From: Mesobacillus subterraneus
GTDB taxonomy: Bacteria > Bacillota > Bacilli > Bacillales > Cytobacillaceae
NCBI RefSeq assembly: GCF_003937825.1
Contig: NZ_RSFW01000013.1
Span: 62,001-126,000 of the forward strand
Length of the DNA: 64,000 nucleotides
Direction of reading: 5' to 3'
The first letter of the stretch is position 1. Each line of letters begins with the position of its first letter. Below, one piece after another: positions 54,236 through 63,442 of this stretch. The notes beneath the pieces were generated by a model, which worked only from the letters and a program-made list of their open reading frames with translations, was not told where the DNA came from and ran no database searches. The position numbers and the translations under genes are program-made.

Positions 54236-55138
54236 TTATACCTTTAGTATATCCCTAAGAGTCTCAGTGAGTTCTTTGTTCTTCAGAACGTTCATTAGGC
54301 CTTTTTTCTTGTAACTCCCGCTTTCATAGACCCTTATGAGCTCTTGTTTTAAATGCTTATTCCCTTTTCTTTTAGTTTCCCTGCCGAGAATTGAGGCAGC
54401 ATTCTCCTTAATTTCATGATTAAAGTTACCTTCAAGTATTTCCACCAATCTTTGTAGGAGTGTCTCGTTTATTTTTACTCTAGGAAACGCTGGTTCATAA
54501 AGTATTATTCTCGTAGTATCAACCAGTGTCTCTTCATCTGATGAAAAAAGGTCACGGAGGATTTGTTCTTCTGCGTCATGATTAGGTAGAGAATTGTAGA
54601 GTGCCTCTCTTAATCCCCTAATCGAAAATTTCCTGTTGGGAGCATTATAATCCTCAAGTATCCCCCTAATTCCATCTCTTATCTGTAGAATTCCTATCTG
54701 AGCTTGTTCTACAACATCCTTATTATTAGATTTAACAGATTCTAGAAATGAGATGGCTTCTTCGGATTCCAGAGAGCCTGCCACAGCCAGGTCGACTATT
54801 TGGGCTGAATCCTCCTGCCGATTAAATCTCTTAATAATGTTATTCAAAAGGACTTCTTTTTTTTCTTTGTCCAACTTGTCCATTACTCCTTGGGCATAGT
54901 CCTTTAAATAAAATATCTCATCACTAGTGGCCACATCCTCTACCAGCTCTCTCAATTTCTTACTTTTAGAATAGAGACTCATAGATAGAATCGTCATCTT
55001 TTCCACATTGCTCATGGATGGGAAATGATCAACAAGTACTGTTATATCCTCTTCTCTTTTTGCTAATTCCCTCGCAACATCATCAACCGTATCGGTTGTC
55101 ACATTTGAAAGAACTTCCAATAGCACCTCATTACCCAT
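54236..55138 (-). CDS. Hypothetical alpha-helical repeat protein
   Basis: Soluble protein of 300 residues, almost entirely helical, with repeated helix pairs (TVDDVARELAKREEDITVLV, then VEKMTILSMSLYSKSKKLREL, then EAISFLESVKSNNKDVVEQAQIGIL), suggesting a HEAT/ARM-like solenoid. No catalytic motif or signal peptide is seen and I recognise no family. ATG 55138 has GGAGGG 8 bp upstream; the ATG two codons earlier is too close to it. It sits between two copies of the same duplicated sequence, so it may have arrived by insertion. Confidence 0.65.
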   Translation of the reverse strand: MGNEVLLEVLSNVTTDTVDDVARELAKREEDITVLVDHFPSMSNVEKMTILSMSLYSKSKKLRELVEDVATSDEIFYLKDYAQGVMDKLDKEKKEVLLNNIIKRFNRQEDSAQIVDLAVAGSLESEEAISFLESVKSNNKDVVEQAQIGILQIRDGIRGILEDYNAPNRKFSIRGLREALYNSLPNHDAEEQILRDLFSSDEETLVDTTRIILYEPAFPRVKINETLLQRLVEILEGNFNHEIKENAASILGRETKRKGNKHLKQELIRVYESGSYKKKGLMNVLKNKELTETLRDILKV

Positions 55139-55221
55139 TTGCATTTCCCTCCATAAAATCTACTAGTATCTTAAAACTATTCTAACCTTTGCCCCTACCT
55201 TTTTATAATTATTTAATTGTT

Positions 55222-55380
55222 TAAACCAGAATCAAGGCTGTTCAACAATCCAAACAAAATCATTAACAGCGACTGGGAAAACTTGATCCAGGAAAGAGGA
55301 CTCTACTACCCGATGGCATAGGGACCAGAGTATGAAACATTCGTCAGCATGACCAACTACGAAATTGAGAACTGTACCAA
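55222..55380 (+). pseudogene. Decayed duplicate of the PIG-L gene 3' end
   Basis: This stretch aligns with 53829 onward inside the PIG-L gene: CTGTTCAAC-a/t-ATCCAAACAAAAT, GAAAGAGGACTCTACTACC and GAAACATTCGTCAGCAT are shared. It carries point changes, an internal deletion that joins GTCAGCATG to ACCAACTAC, and an in-frame stop (TGG to TAG in MAWGP). No start codon or ribosome site. A copy of the dispersed repeat follows it as it follows the intact gene. Confidence 0.85.
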
Positions 55381-55382
55381 GT

Positions 55383-55474
55383 GAAACACAGGGACGGTTC
55401 TAGTGTTTTAATAAACTTAAACCGTCCCGCCCTTTTTCCAAAAACAGGAGAACCGTCCCTCTGTTTTTCCTAAC
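55383..55474. repeat. Dispersed repeat, copy E (compound, decayed)
   Basis: GAAACACAGGGACGGTTCTA, then a damaged right arm TTAAACCGTCCC, then CTTTTTCCAAAAACAGGA and GAACCGTCCCTCTGTTTTT. Same compound layout as copy D. Confidence 0.8.
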
Positions 55475-55617
55475 TGCTCTATATCATTCTAGTGCCTTTT
55501 TCTCATTTATTTAGGGAATCTAAATATTCGACGAATTCTGACACCTTTTCTCTATCGGCTTGATTAATATAGTCATTGGAGTTAAATCTACTATTTCTTG
55601 AGGAGTGACTGAAATCT

Positions 55618-56829
55618 ATGAAAAGAAAAAAGGTAATTGCAGGATTAAGTGTACTGGCTTTATGCGCGTCATTGACTGCTCCGACGTTCGCGTCCAATTC
55701 ACCAAACGGGAATCTTTACAACGAAAATCAGGTGTACTCCGTAAAAGGTTATACTGACTACGCTCAAATGGTGAAGCGTCTTCAGCAAATTGAGGCGAAC
55801 AGCCAGGGCAGAGTTTCTTTAGAAGTGGTTGGCCAGTCCAATCAGGGCAGAGACATTTATCAGGCAAGAGTCGGGACTGGGGAAAAAGTGGTTTTGATTG
55901 AGAGTGAGATCCACGGAAATGAAAGCACTGGAACCGAAGCGCTGTTAAGCATCCTTCAATATCTGGGATCAAGCAATTCACCTGATGCCCAAAAAATCCG
56001 TGATGAAATCACACTTGTGACTCTTCCTAAAATGAACCCGGATGCATCCGAACTGGATCGCCGAGGCAATGATATGTCATGGGAAGAAGTCGTCCAAGCC
56101 TTCCCGCAGCTGGCAGAGGCTGCAGGCCCTGCCTGGAATTACTATAATAATCGCATCTTGCAGGACAGGGATTACACCGCCCGACCTGGCTTTGATGTAA
56201 ACCGTGACTTTAATCCAGATCTTAACTATGTCCCACAGGCTTCCGACTTCCCAGGCAACTCAAGCAAAGCGGGCTGGTACATCACCCCTGAATCACAAAC
56301 GGTACGCGATGTTTATAAGTCGCTACAGGCTGAGTTTGGAAAGGTAGATGTGTTCATCGACCTTCACCACCAGGGACAGTATTACGTGGAAGGTACAGAT
56401 GATCTTGTCACAATGTCCCTTTCAGCTGACTTCGTTCCGGATCCAAACACACCGGCCGGAGCCAAGTACGCCCAGTATGCGGACAACTACAATTTCGAGT
56501 TCTCTAAGCAACTGAATCTGGCAGCATACAACGCGCTGCAATCGTTGGGTGAAAACTCACCATTCAACAACATCAGCCTTTACAGCCAGAACCTTGATCT
56601 TCCAGGCACTGCGCTCGGCAGCTTCGCGTTGAATGGAAGCGGAACCGTCCTTTTCGAAGTACGCGGCCAATCTCATACATTAGGCAACAAGAAAAAGGGC
56701 CAGCTTGTTAAAGCTGTCGAAACCGGACTGTATGGGATTATCAACGGAGTCGTGGATGGCTCTGTTGAAGACTTAAATGCTGCGGATTATGATAAAATTC
56801 CGAAGACTGCCTACCAACCTGGATTATAA
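55618..56829 (+). CDS. Secreted M14 zinc carboxypeptidase
   Basis: Exported metallopeptidase of 403 residues with a signal peptide to about residue 25 (TFA-SN). M14 zinc ligands in SEIHGNESTG (His-x-x-Glu) and DLHHQGQYY; substrate Arg in DVNRDFNPD; catalytic Glu in TVLFEVRGQS. It may trim peptides or peptidoglycan stem peptides. The ribosome site GAGGAG is further than usual (about 12 bp). A strong terminator follows. Confidence 0.9.
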   Translation: MKRKKVIAGLSVLALCASLTAPTFASNSPNGNLYNENQVYSVKGYTDYAQMVKRLQQIEANSQGRVSLEVVGQSNQGRDIYQARVGTGEKVVLIESEIHGNESTGTEALLSILQYLGSSNSPDAQKIRDEITLVTLPKMNPDASELDRRGNDMSWEEVVQAFPQLAEAAGPAWNYYNNRILQDRDYTARPGFDVNRDFNPDLNYVPQASDFPGNSSKAGWYITPESQTVRDVYKSLQAEFGKVDVFIDLHHQGQYYVEGTDDLVTMSLSADFVPDPNTPAGAKYAQYADNYNFEFSKQLNLAAYNALQSLGENSPFNNISLYSQNLDLPGTALGSFALNGSGTVLFEVRGQSHTLGNKKKGQLVKAVETGLYGIINGVVDGSVEDLNAADYDKIPKTAYQPGL

Positions 56830-56841
56830 AAAGATAACACC

Positions 56842-56884
56842 AAAGACGAAAGGCACCCCCAATCTGGAGGTGCCTTTCGTCTTT
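56842..56884 (+). terminator. Rho-independent terminator
   Basis: AAAGACGAAAGGCACC / GGTGCCTTTCGTCTTT perfect 16-bp stem after the M14 gene. Confidence 0.9.
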
Positions 56885-56954
56885 GATTAGGAAGGATGTA
56901 CAGCCATCCCAGAATGAACCTTAACAAATCACTTCATTTATTATTAAACCCTCA

Positions 56955-56991
56955 CTTTTTCCAAAAACAGGAGAACCGTCCCTCTGTTTCA
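56955..56991. repeat. Dispersed repeat, copy F
   Basis: CTTTTTCCAAAAACAGGA then GAACCGTCCCTCTGTTTCA. On the minus strand the TGA of TGAAACAGAGGG is the stop codon of the polysaccharide deacetylase gene. Confidence 0.85.
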
Positions 56992-57756
56992 ATACCCTGT
57001 TTCGATCATTCTGATGAAGTCGGTTAATGTGTGTTCTTGGAGGATCATGATGCGGGGGAGTTCGTATCGTTCGCTTTGGTCTGTGCTGATTCCTCCTCCT
57101 ACTTTGAAGGCTCCTTTGAAGCCTAGTTCTTCTAGGATGGAGATTGTGTCTGCGTTATAGTTTCCGTATGGATAGGCAAAGGCGTTGGTGGTTCTGCCTG
57201 TCAGCTCTTTTAGTGCGTTTGTTGTTTCGTTGATTTCTGCGTACTGCTGGTCCCTGCTTAATTCAGCGAGGAATGGATGGGTAACGGTGTGGTTTTGGAT
57301 ATCCACTCCGTTTTCCATTACTGTCAGAAGCTCGGATGACGTCATATTCCAGTTGCCATCCACCCAGCTTGACACTGTAAATTGAGTGGCCTTCATTCCA
57401 TACTTCTGCAAGACTGGATAGACATATGGATAAAAGTCGTTTGAATTGTCATCAAATGTCAGCAGGATCGGCTTCTTGGGCATCGCTGCTTTCTTGTCGA
57501 GAATGTTGAAATATTGCTTCATCGTTAAAGTCCGATAGCCGTTCTCATGAAGGTAAGCCATATGTTTTTCAAATTCTTCAAGACTGAATTGATAGGGATT
57601 ATTCGGGTCAGGATCAGGTTTAACGACATGATAGAGCAAGACCGGAATTTCAACCTTTTCAGTCTGTTTAGCGCTAGCTGGCAACTGGTATTGAGTATTC
57701 GCAATTAGGATTAGTGTCAAAGCCAAGAACAGTCCTTTAATTTTTTTCATTCGCAT
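56989..57756 (-). CDS. Secreted polysaccharide deacetylase
   Basis: NodB-type deacetylase of 255 residues with a signal peptide to about residue 29. NodB motifs: PILLTFDDNSND (catalytic Asp and metal Asp), VDIQNHTVTHPFLAELS (metal His pair) and FAYPYGNYN. Likely acts on peptidoglycan or an exopolysaccharide, or on acetylated xylan given the xylanase upstream. AGGAGGG precedes the start. Its stop codon lies within a dispersed repeat. Confidence 0.9.
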   Translation of the reverse strand: MRMKKIKGLFLALTLILIANTQYQLPASAKQTEKVEIPVLLYHVVKPDPDPNNPYQFSLEEFEKHMAYLHENGYRTLTMKQYFNILDKKAAMPKKPILLTFDDNSNDFYPYVYPVLQKYGMKATQFTVSSWVDGNWNMTSSELLTVMENGVDIQNHTVTHPFLAELSRDQQYAEINETTNALKELTGRTTNAFAYPYGNYNADTISILEELGFKGAFKVGGGISTDQSERYELPRIMILQEHTLTDFIRMIETGY

Positions 57757-57835
57757 TGTTCCCTCCTGCTAAGAGCTATTTCAGTTGAAACGACAGAATC
57801 TAAATTACATCTTTGCACCTCAAAACCAACATAAC

Positions 57836-57872
57836 ACGTCTACTTTGTTGTTCAAAACAACAAAGTAGACGT
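57836..57872. repeat. Perfect 17-bp inverted repeat
   Basis: Arms ACGTCTACTTTGTTGTT and its exact complement around a 3-nt loop, 58 bp past the xylanase stop and upstream of the deacetylase gene. No T-run on either side, so it is not a standard terminator. Confidence 0.8.
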
Positions 57873-57930
57873 AAAAGAACCTAAAGAAATCAAAAACTAT
57901 AAGTTTAGCAACCTGCTCGCTTCTTACCTC

Positions 57931-59124
<1,194 letters not shown>

Positions 59125-59250
59125 TTACAGACCTAACGAATTCTCCCCCCTTATACAATTTGCTTGCCAGGTAGAAAAGTAAGGGCTTTCATAAAGGTGT
59201 AAATAACAGCAGCTGTGACCTGACGTAAAATGATTATAACAACATCGAAC

Positions 59251-59275
59251 TTAGTTTATCCACTTAATAAACTAA
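59251..59275. promoter_or_regulatory. XylR-type operator
   Basis: TTAGTTTAT-N7-ATAAACTAA, a 25-bp palindrome with the same length and outer half-sites as the Bacillus xyl operator (TTAGTTTGTT...AACAAACTAA). It lies between the divergent xylanase and histidine kinase genes. Confidence 0.7.
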
Positions 59276-59425
59276 TAATTTAAAGTTTTCTCGAAAAATG
59301 ATAAAATAGGACTAGACTGATTTTTAACCAGATAAACCTGCCTAAAATAGACATCACACAAGTTGATCGGAAAGAAATATAATAATAGATACCTAAAATC
59401 TATAAAAAAGAAGGACGAACCCTCC

Positions 59426-61201
59426 GTGCTGAAATCACTAAGAAAATGGAACACATTGCGGAACCAGATCCTATTTATCTTCTTGCTGGTCATGGTCATT
59501 GTTTTACTGATCGTCAGCCTTCTGACGTTAGGACAGGTCTCGGCATTGCTGCAGAATAACGCCGAAAAGCAAATCCAGCAGGTAGCAATCGAGGCAAATG
59601 GCCGGATTGAATCTCTTTACGAGCAGATCAATATGAATTCAAAACTGGTCATTACCGATGAGTCAGTCCAAAGGATTTTAACGAATGTCCATGACGGAAA
59701 CCAAGTGTCCTTCAACGATCGCCAGCAATTAATGAGCCATATCAATAGAATTATAGGAAATACCGATGGAATTTTTTCCTTTCAGCTTTTTTCTGCCAAA
59801 ATGCAGCGTGTCCTCCCTCTTGATGAAGATGAGTTAATAAACAGGATCGGCCAAAGATGGATTGAACAAGCAAATGAAGCAAAAGGAAGAATTGTCTGGA
59901 TTGGTGAAGATCCTAATGATAAAAACTACTTCCTGGCCATCCGCAGAGTAAATTTGATGGAAAGGCAATATAGAAATGGCGGTTACCTTTTGATCAGCAT
60001 TAACCGCAATCATTTTCACTTTGCGAATGAAAAATATGAGAACGACCAATATTCCATTCTATTGGATCAAGATCAGAATCCGATCATCCAAAATTACACG
60101 GGCGATATCCAGAGCATCATTGAGAGTAAGAAGAACATCTTACAGCTGAACGATCAGGATTATATGGTGACAAAGCAATCATCAAAGCTTACAGGCTGGA
60201 CTGTCCTTATTTTAACCCCTGTTAATAAACTGACCGAAGGCATGTCATGGATCAGGGACGGCATCATTTTATCAGGAGTTGTCGGCTTCATCATTTTTTC
60301 CATCAGTTCCTATTTTCTTTCCACCATCATTACACGGCCCATTTTAAAATTGACTAAAACCATGCAGCGGGCTGGTGATGGTTCATTGACTCTCAACCCG
60401 GAAGTTTATTCCGTAAATGAAATCAATCAATTAAATAGTACCTACAACCATCTCGTAAAAGAAACCAACCATTTAATGCAGATGGTTTATCAGAAGGAAA
60501 TTTTGCGAAGCCAGAGTGAATTGAAAGCGCTTCAAGCGCAAATCAACCCGCACTTCCTCTTTAACACATTGGATGCCTTGCATTGGTCACTTGATGAAAA
60601 AGATGAAGAAGAACTGGCTGAACTAGTGGTTGCCATGTCGGATTTATTCCGCTATACCATCGCGAAAGAAAACGATGATGAGTGGGTGTTCCTTAAGGAT
60701 GAGATTAAGCACATCAGCGACTATATGGAAATTATGAAGATGCGGTTTGGTGACAGATTGCACTGGCACGTCTCGATCCCTGCCAACTATGAGCAAGTCA
60801 GGATTCCGAAGCTGATTATTCAGCCACTTGTGGAAAATGCGATCCTGCATGGCGCCGGAAATAAAGCCGGAAACTGCCGGATCTCCGTAACAGTTGAGCC
60901 AGTCACCTCCGAGTATGTGGACCGCATCCGTATTTCTGTCAAAGATGATGGCTCCGGAATGGATCCAGCCAGGCTTTCACAAATCATCCATTCGATGGAG
61001 GGCGGCGGTACCTCCTCTACTAGCGGCAAGGGAATGGCCATTGCCAATGTCTATAAGCGTTTGAAATTGTACTACAAAGGCATCTCACATACAGACCTTG
61101 TGATTGAAAGTCAGTTAAACGAGGGAACTCTGATTGCATTCGAACTACCGATTAATGGGGGCGAGCAGTATGGTGACGAAAACGATTTTAATTGTCGATG
61201 A
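59426..61201 (+). CDS. Sensor histidine kinase, YesM type
   Basis: Membrane sensor of 591 residues: helix at about 12-37, extracellular dCache-like sensor, second helix near 275-300, HAMP, His_kinase domain with phospho-acceptor His376 in INPHFLFNTLD, and HATPase (QPLVENAILHGAG, DDGSGM, GKGMAIANVYKRL). Likely senses xylo-oligosaccharides or their loaded binding protein. I chose GTG 59426 behind AAGGA; a TTG at 59363 has no ribosome site. The end overlaps the regulator gene by 32 bp. Confidence 0.92.
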   Translation: MLKSLRKWNTLRNQILFIFLLVMVIVLLIVSLLTLGQVSALLQNNAEKQIQQVAIEANGRIESLYEQINMNSKLVITDESVQRILTNVHDGNQVSFNDRQQLMSHINRIIGNTDGIFSFQLFSAKMQRVLPLDEDELINRIGQRWIEQANEAKGRIVWIGEDPNDKNYFLAIRRVNLMERQYRNGGYLLISINRNHFHFANEKYENDQYSILLDQDQNPIIQNYTGDIQSIIESKKNILQLNDQDYMVTKQSSKLTGWTVLILTPVNKLTEGMSWIRDGIILSGVVGFIIFSISSYFLSTIITRPILKLTKTMQRAGDGSLTLNPEVYSVNEINQLNSTYNHLVKETNHLMQMVYQKEILRSQSELKALQAQINPHFLFNTLDALHWSLDEKDEEELAELVVAMSDLFRYTIAKENDDEWVFLKDEIKHISDYMEIMKMRFGDRLHWHVSIPANYEQVRIPKLIIQPLVENAILHGAGNKAGNCRISVTVEPVTSEYVDRIRISVKDDGSGMDPARLSQIIHSMEGGGTSSTSGKGMAIANVYKRLKLYYKGISHTDLVIESQLNEGTLIAFELPINGGEQYGDENDFNCR

Positions 61202-61955
61202 TGAGCCAAGAACGAGACAGGGCTTGCAACGGACGCTGGAGAGCTGGAACAATGGCGAATACACCATCCTTACTGCGGAAAGCGGTGAGGATGTCCTGCG
61301 GATTTCCGAAGAAAGAAAGATTCATATTTTACTATCTGATATCAGGATGCCTGAAATGACCGGATTGCAGTTATTAAAGACATTGAAAGAAAAACAGGTG
61401 TCTCCAGTAGTAATCATGATCTCAGCTTACTCGGAGTTCGAATACGCACAGGAAGCGTTAAGGCTTGGAGTCGTTAATTATCTTTTAAAACCGATCGGGA
61501 AAAAGAAGCTGCTCGAGGCCGTTGAAGAAGCGGTGAAAATCATGGAAAAACAAGTGCGGGCCGGAATGATTGAAAGAGTGGTCGATCAAAAGATAGTCGA
61601 TGCCAGCAACAAAATGGATTCGACTAGGGATACGATCCGCAAGGCCATTAGCTATATTGATGAGCATTTACAGGAAGATTTCACACTGAAGGATGTAGCT
61701 GGTCATGTCCATTTGAATCCGAGCTATTTTAGCGTGTTGTTCAAGGAGCAAGTCAATCTTAATTTCAGTGAATATGTGACCAGACGCAGAATTCAGCGCG
61801 CAAAAGAATTAGTCGTCTCCACTTCCCTTCCAATCAATGAAATCGCAGAAGAAGTCGGCTATAAAACGGCGAAATACTTTATTAAAATCTTCAAGGAAAT
61901 AGAGGGAATGACACCGAGTGCTTACCGGAAAACGGGAAATGAAAGGGCTTTCTAA
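61170..61955 (+). CDS. AraC-type response regulator, YesN type
   Basis: DNA-binding partner of the kinase, 261 residues. Receiver domain with VDDEP, phospho-acceptor Asp57 in LLSDIRMPEMTG and Lys in LLKPIGKKKL; then a C-terminal AraC helix-turn-helix pair (FTLKDVAGHVHLNPSYFSVLFKE; PINEIAEEVGYKTAKYFIKIFKE). The ATG overlaps the kinase gene and has GGGGGCG upstream. It should activate the importer genes that follow. Confidence 0.93.
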   Translation: MVTKTILIVDDEPRTRQGLQRTLESWNNGEYTILTAESGEDVLRISEERKIHILLSDIRMPEMTGLQLLKTLKEKQVSPVVIMISAYSEFEYAQEALRLGVVNYLLKPIGKKKLLEAVEEAVKIMEKQVRAGMIERVVDQKIVDASNKMDSTRDTIRKAISYIDEHLQEDFTLKDVAGHVHLNPSYFSVLFKEQVNLNFSEYVTRRRIQRAKELVVSTSLPINEIAEEVGYKTAKYFIKIFKEIEGMTPSAYRKTGNERAF

Positions 61956-62063
61956 AAAAAGTAGTATTTTTCCTAATCGTGGTTGCCTTTTTTGAGATTA
62001 CCCCCGGTGTTAGACTTTAAGAGTAAGCAATAGTAAACAGACAATTAAGGGGGTTTTGGATTG

Positions 62064-63368
62064 ATGAAAAAGAAAGCGTTTTCCTCTGTGATCTCTTTGG
62101 CTCTGGCAGGCGGACTGATTTTAGCGGGCTGTTCTTCATCCACTGGTTCTTCAAGCGATACGAAATCTAGTGGAGATAAAACAGTCGTTAAAATGATGCA
62201 TTTATGGCCGGAAGGAAGCTCTAATGCACAATTTACCATTGTGGATGACATTATCAAGGCTTATGAAAAAGAAAATCCTGATGTCGACATCCAGACTGAG
62301 ATTTTGGGCAATGAGCAGTACAAAGAAAAGATCAAAGTACTATCTGCTTCAAATGAACTGCCTGATGTGGGAATCACCTGGGCAGCTGGATATATGAAGC
62401 CTTTCGTTGATGGTAAAATGTTCGCTCCATTAGATGACATTGCCAAAGAAGACAATTTCGTTGCTGGCACGCTTGATGCTTTCTCAGTTGACGAAAAGCC
62501 ATACGCTGTTCCACTTGAATTAAACATCACCCCGGTATATTACAACAAAGAGATTTTCAAAAAGTACAACCTTGAAGCACCAAAGACATATGACGAATTC
62601 CTTAACGTCGTAGAAACACTTGCTAAAAACAAAGTGACACCGATCACTTTAGGAAACAAAGACCGCTGGACAGGTTCCATGTGGTATATGTACCTTGCTG
62701 ACCGTATTGGCGGACCTGAGGCATTGAACAGTGCCATCAACCGTTCTGGAAGCTTTGAAGATCCAGCCCTGGTAAAGGCTGCTGAAGAAATTGATAAACT
62801 CGTGAAGATGGGCGCATTCGTTAAAGGCTACAACGGCCTTTCAAACGATGAAGCAAAAGGCTACTTCATGAATGAGCAGGCTGCTATGTACTTAATGGCT
62901 ACATGGGAATTGCCTAACTATACAACGACTCCTGATGTCTCTCAGGAATTCAAGGACAAAGTCGGTTACTTCAAGTTCCCTACCTATGAAGGCGGAAAAG
63001 GCGATATCGACAGCTATGTAGGCGGACCTGGTGTCGGATTGTTTGTATCTGAACAATCCAAAGTGAAAGCTGAAGCGAAAGAATTCGTCTCTTACCTGGT
63101 GGAAGAATGGGGCAAGCGTTCCGTTGTTGATGCTGGAGTCATCCCGGCTACAGTAGTGGATACATCCGATGGCGAGCTTCACCCAATGTACATTGACATC
63201 CTGAATGACTTGGGAGACGCGACGAACCTTACTCTATATGCAGATGTTCAGATGTCTGCCGGTGTAGCCGATGTTCACTTGAACCAGATTCAAGCATTAT
63301 TCGGCGGACAAACAACACCTGAAAAGTTTGCAAAAACGCAAGAAGACGCACTTGCTGCTGAGAAATAA
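62064..63368 (+). CDS. Sugar-binding lipoprotein, likely xylo-oligosaccharide
   Basis: Solute-binding lipoprotein of 434 residues with lipobox LILAGC. Family 1 features: VVKMMHLWPEGSSNAQFTIV, DVGITWAAGYMKPFVDGKM and AAMYLMATWELPNY. It follows the two-component genes and precedes the permease. Ligand inferred from the xylanase nearby. Position 61956-62063 holds the likely promoter, not resolved. Confidence 0.9.
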   Translation: MKKKAFSSVISLALAGGLILAGCSSSTGSSSDTKSSGDKTVVKMMHLWPEGSSNAQFTIVDDIIKAYEKENPDVDIQTEILGNEQYKEKIKVLSASNELPDVGITWAAGYMKPFVDGKMFAPLDDIAKEDNFVAGTLDAFSVDEKPYAVPLELNITPVYYNKEIFKKYNLEAPKTYDEFLNVVETLAKNKVTPITLGNKDRWTGSMWYMYLADRIGGPEALNSAINRSGSFEDPALVKAAEEIDKLVKMGAFVKGYNGLSNDEAKGYFMNEQAAMYLMATWELPNYTTTPDVSQEFKDKVGYFKFPTYEGGKGDIDSYVGGPGVGLFVSEQSKVKAEAKEFVSYLVEEWGKRSVVDAGVIPATVVDTSDGELHPMYIDILNDLGDATNLTLYADVQMSAGVADVHLNQIQALFGGQTTPEKFAKTQEDALAAEK

Positions 63369-63378
63369 TACTTGCTTG

Positions 63379-63416
63379 GAAAGAGGGCATATTGCTGATG
63401 AATATGCCCTCTTCTT
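63379..63416 (+). terminator. Stem-loop between binding protein and permease genes
   Basis: AAGAGGGCATATT / AATATGCCCTCTT stem followed by CTTT; a partial terminator of the kind seen at 7165 and 39684. Confidence 0.65.
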
Positions 63417-63442
63417 TATAGAAAGGAAGGCGGCTAACCACC

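Noticed and set aside
55503-55697. Minus-strand 64-residue frame ending EFVEYLDSLNK
   Set aside because: It overlaps the start of the M14 peptidase gene antisense. The last 30 residues look protein-like and could be a gene remnant, but there is no start or ribosome site.
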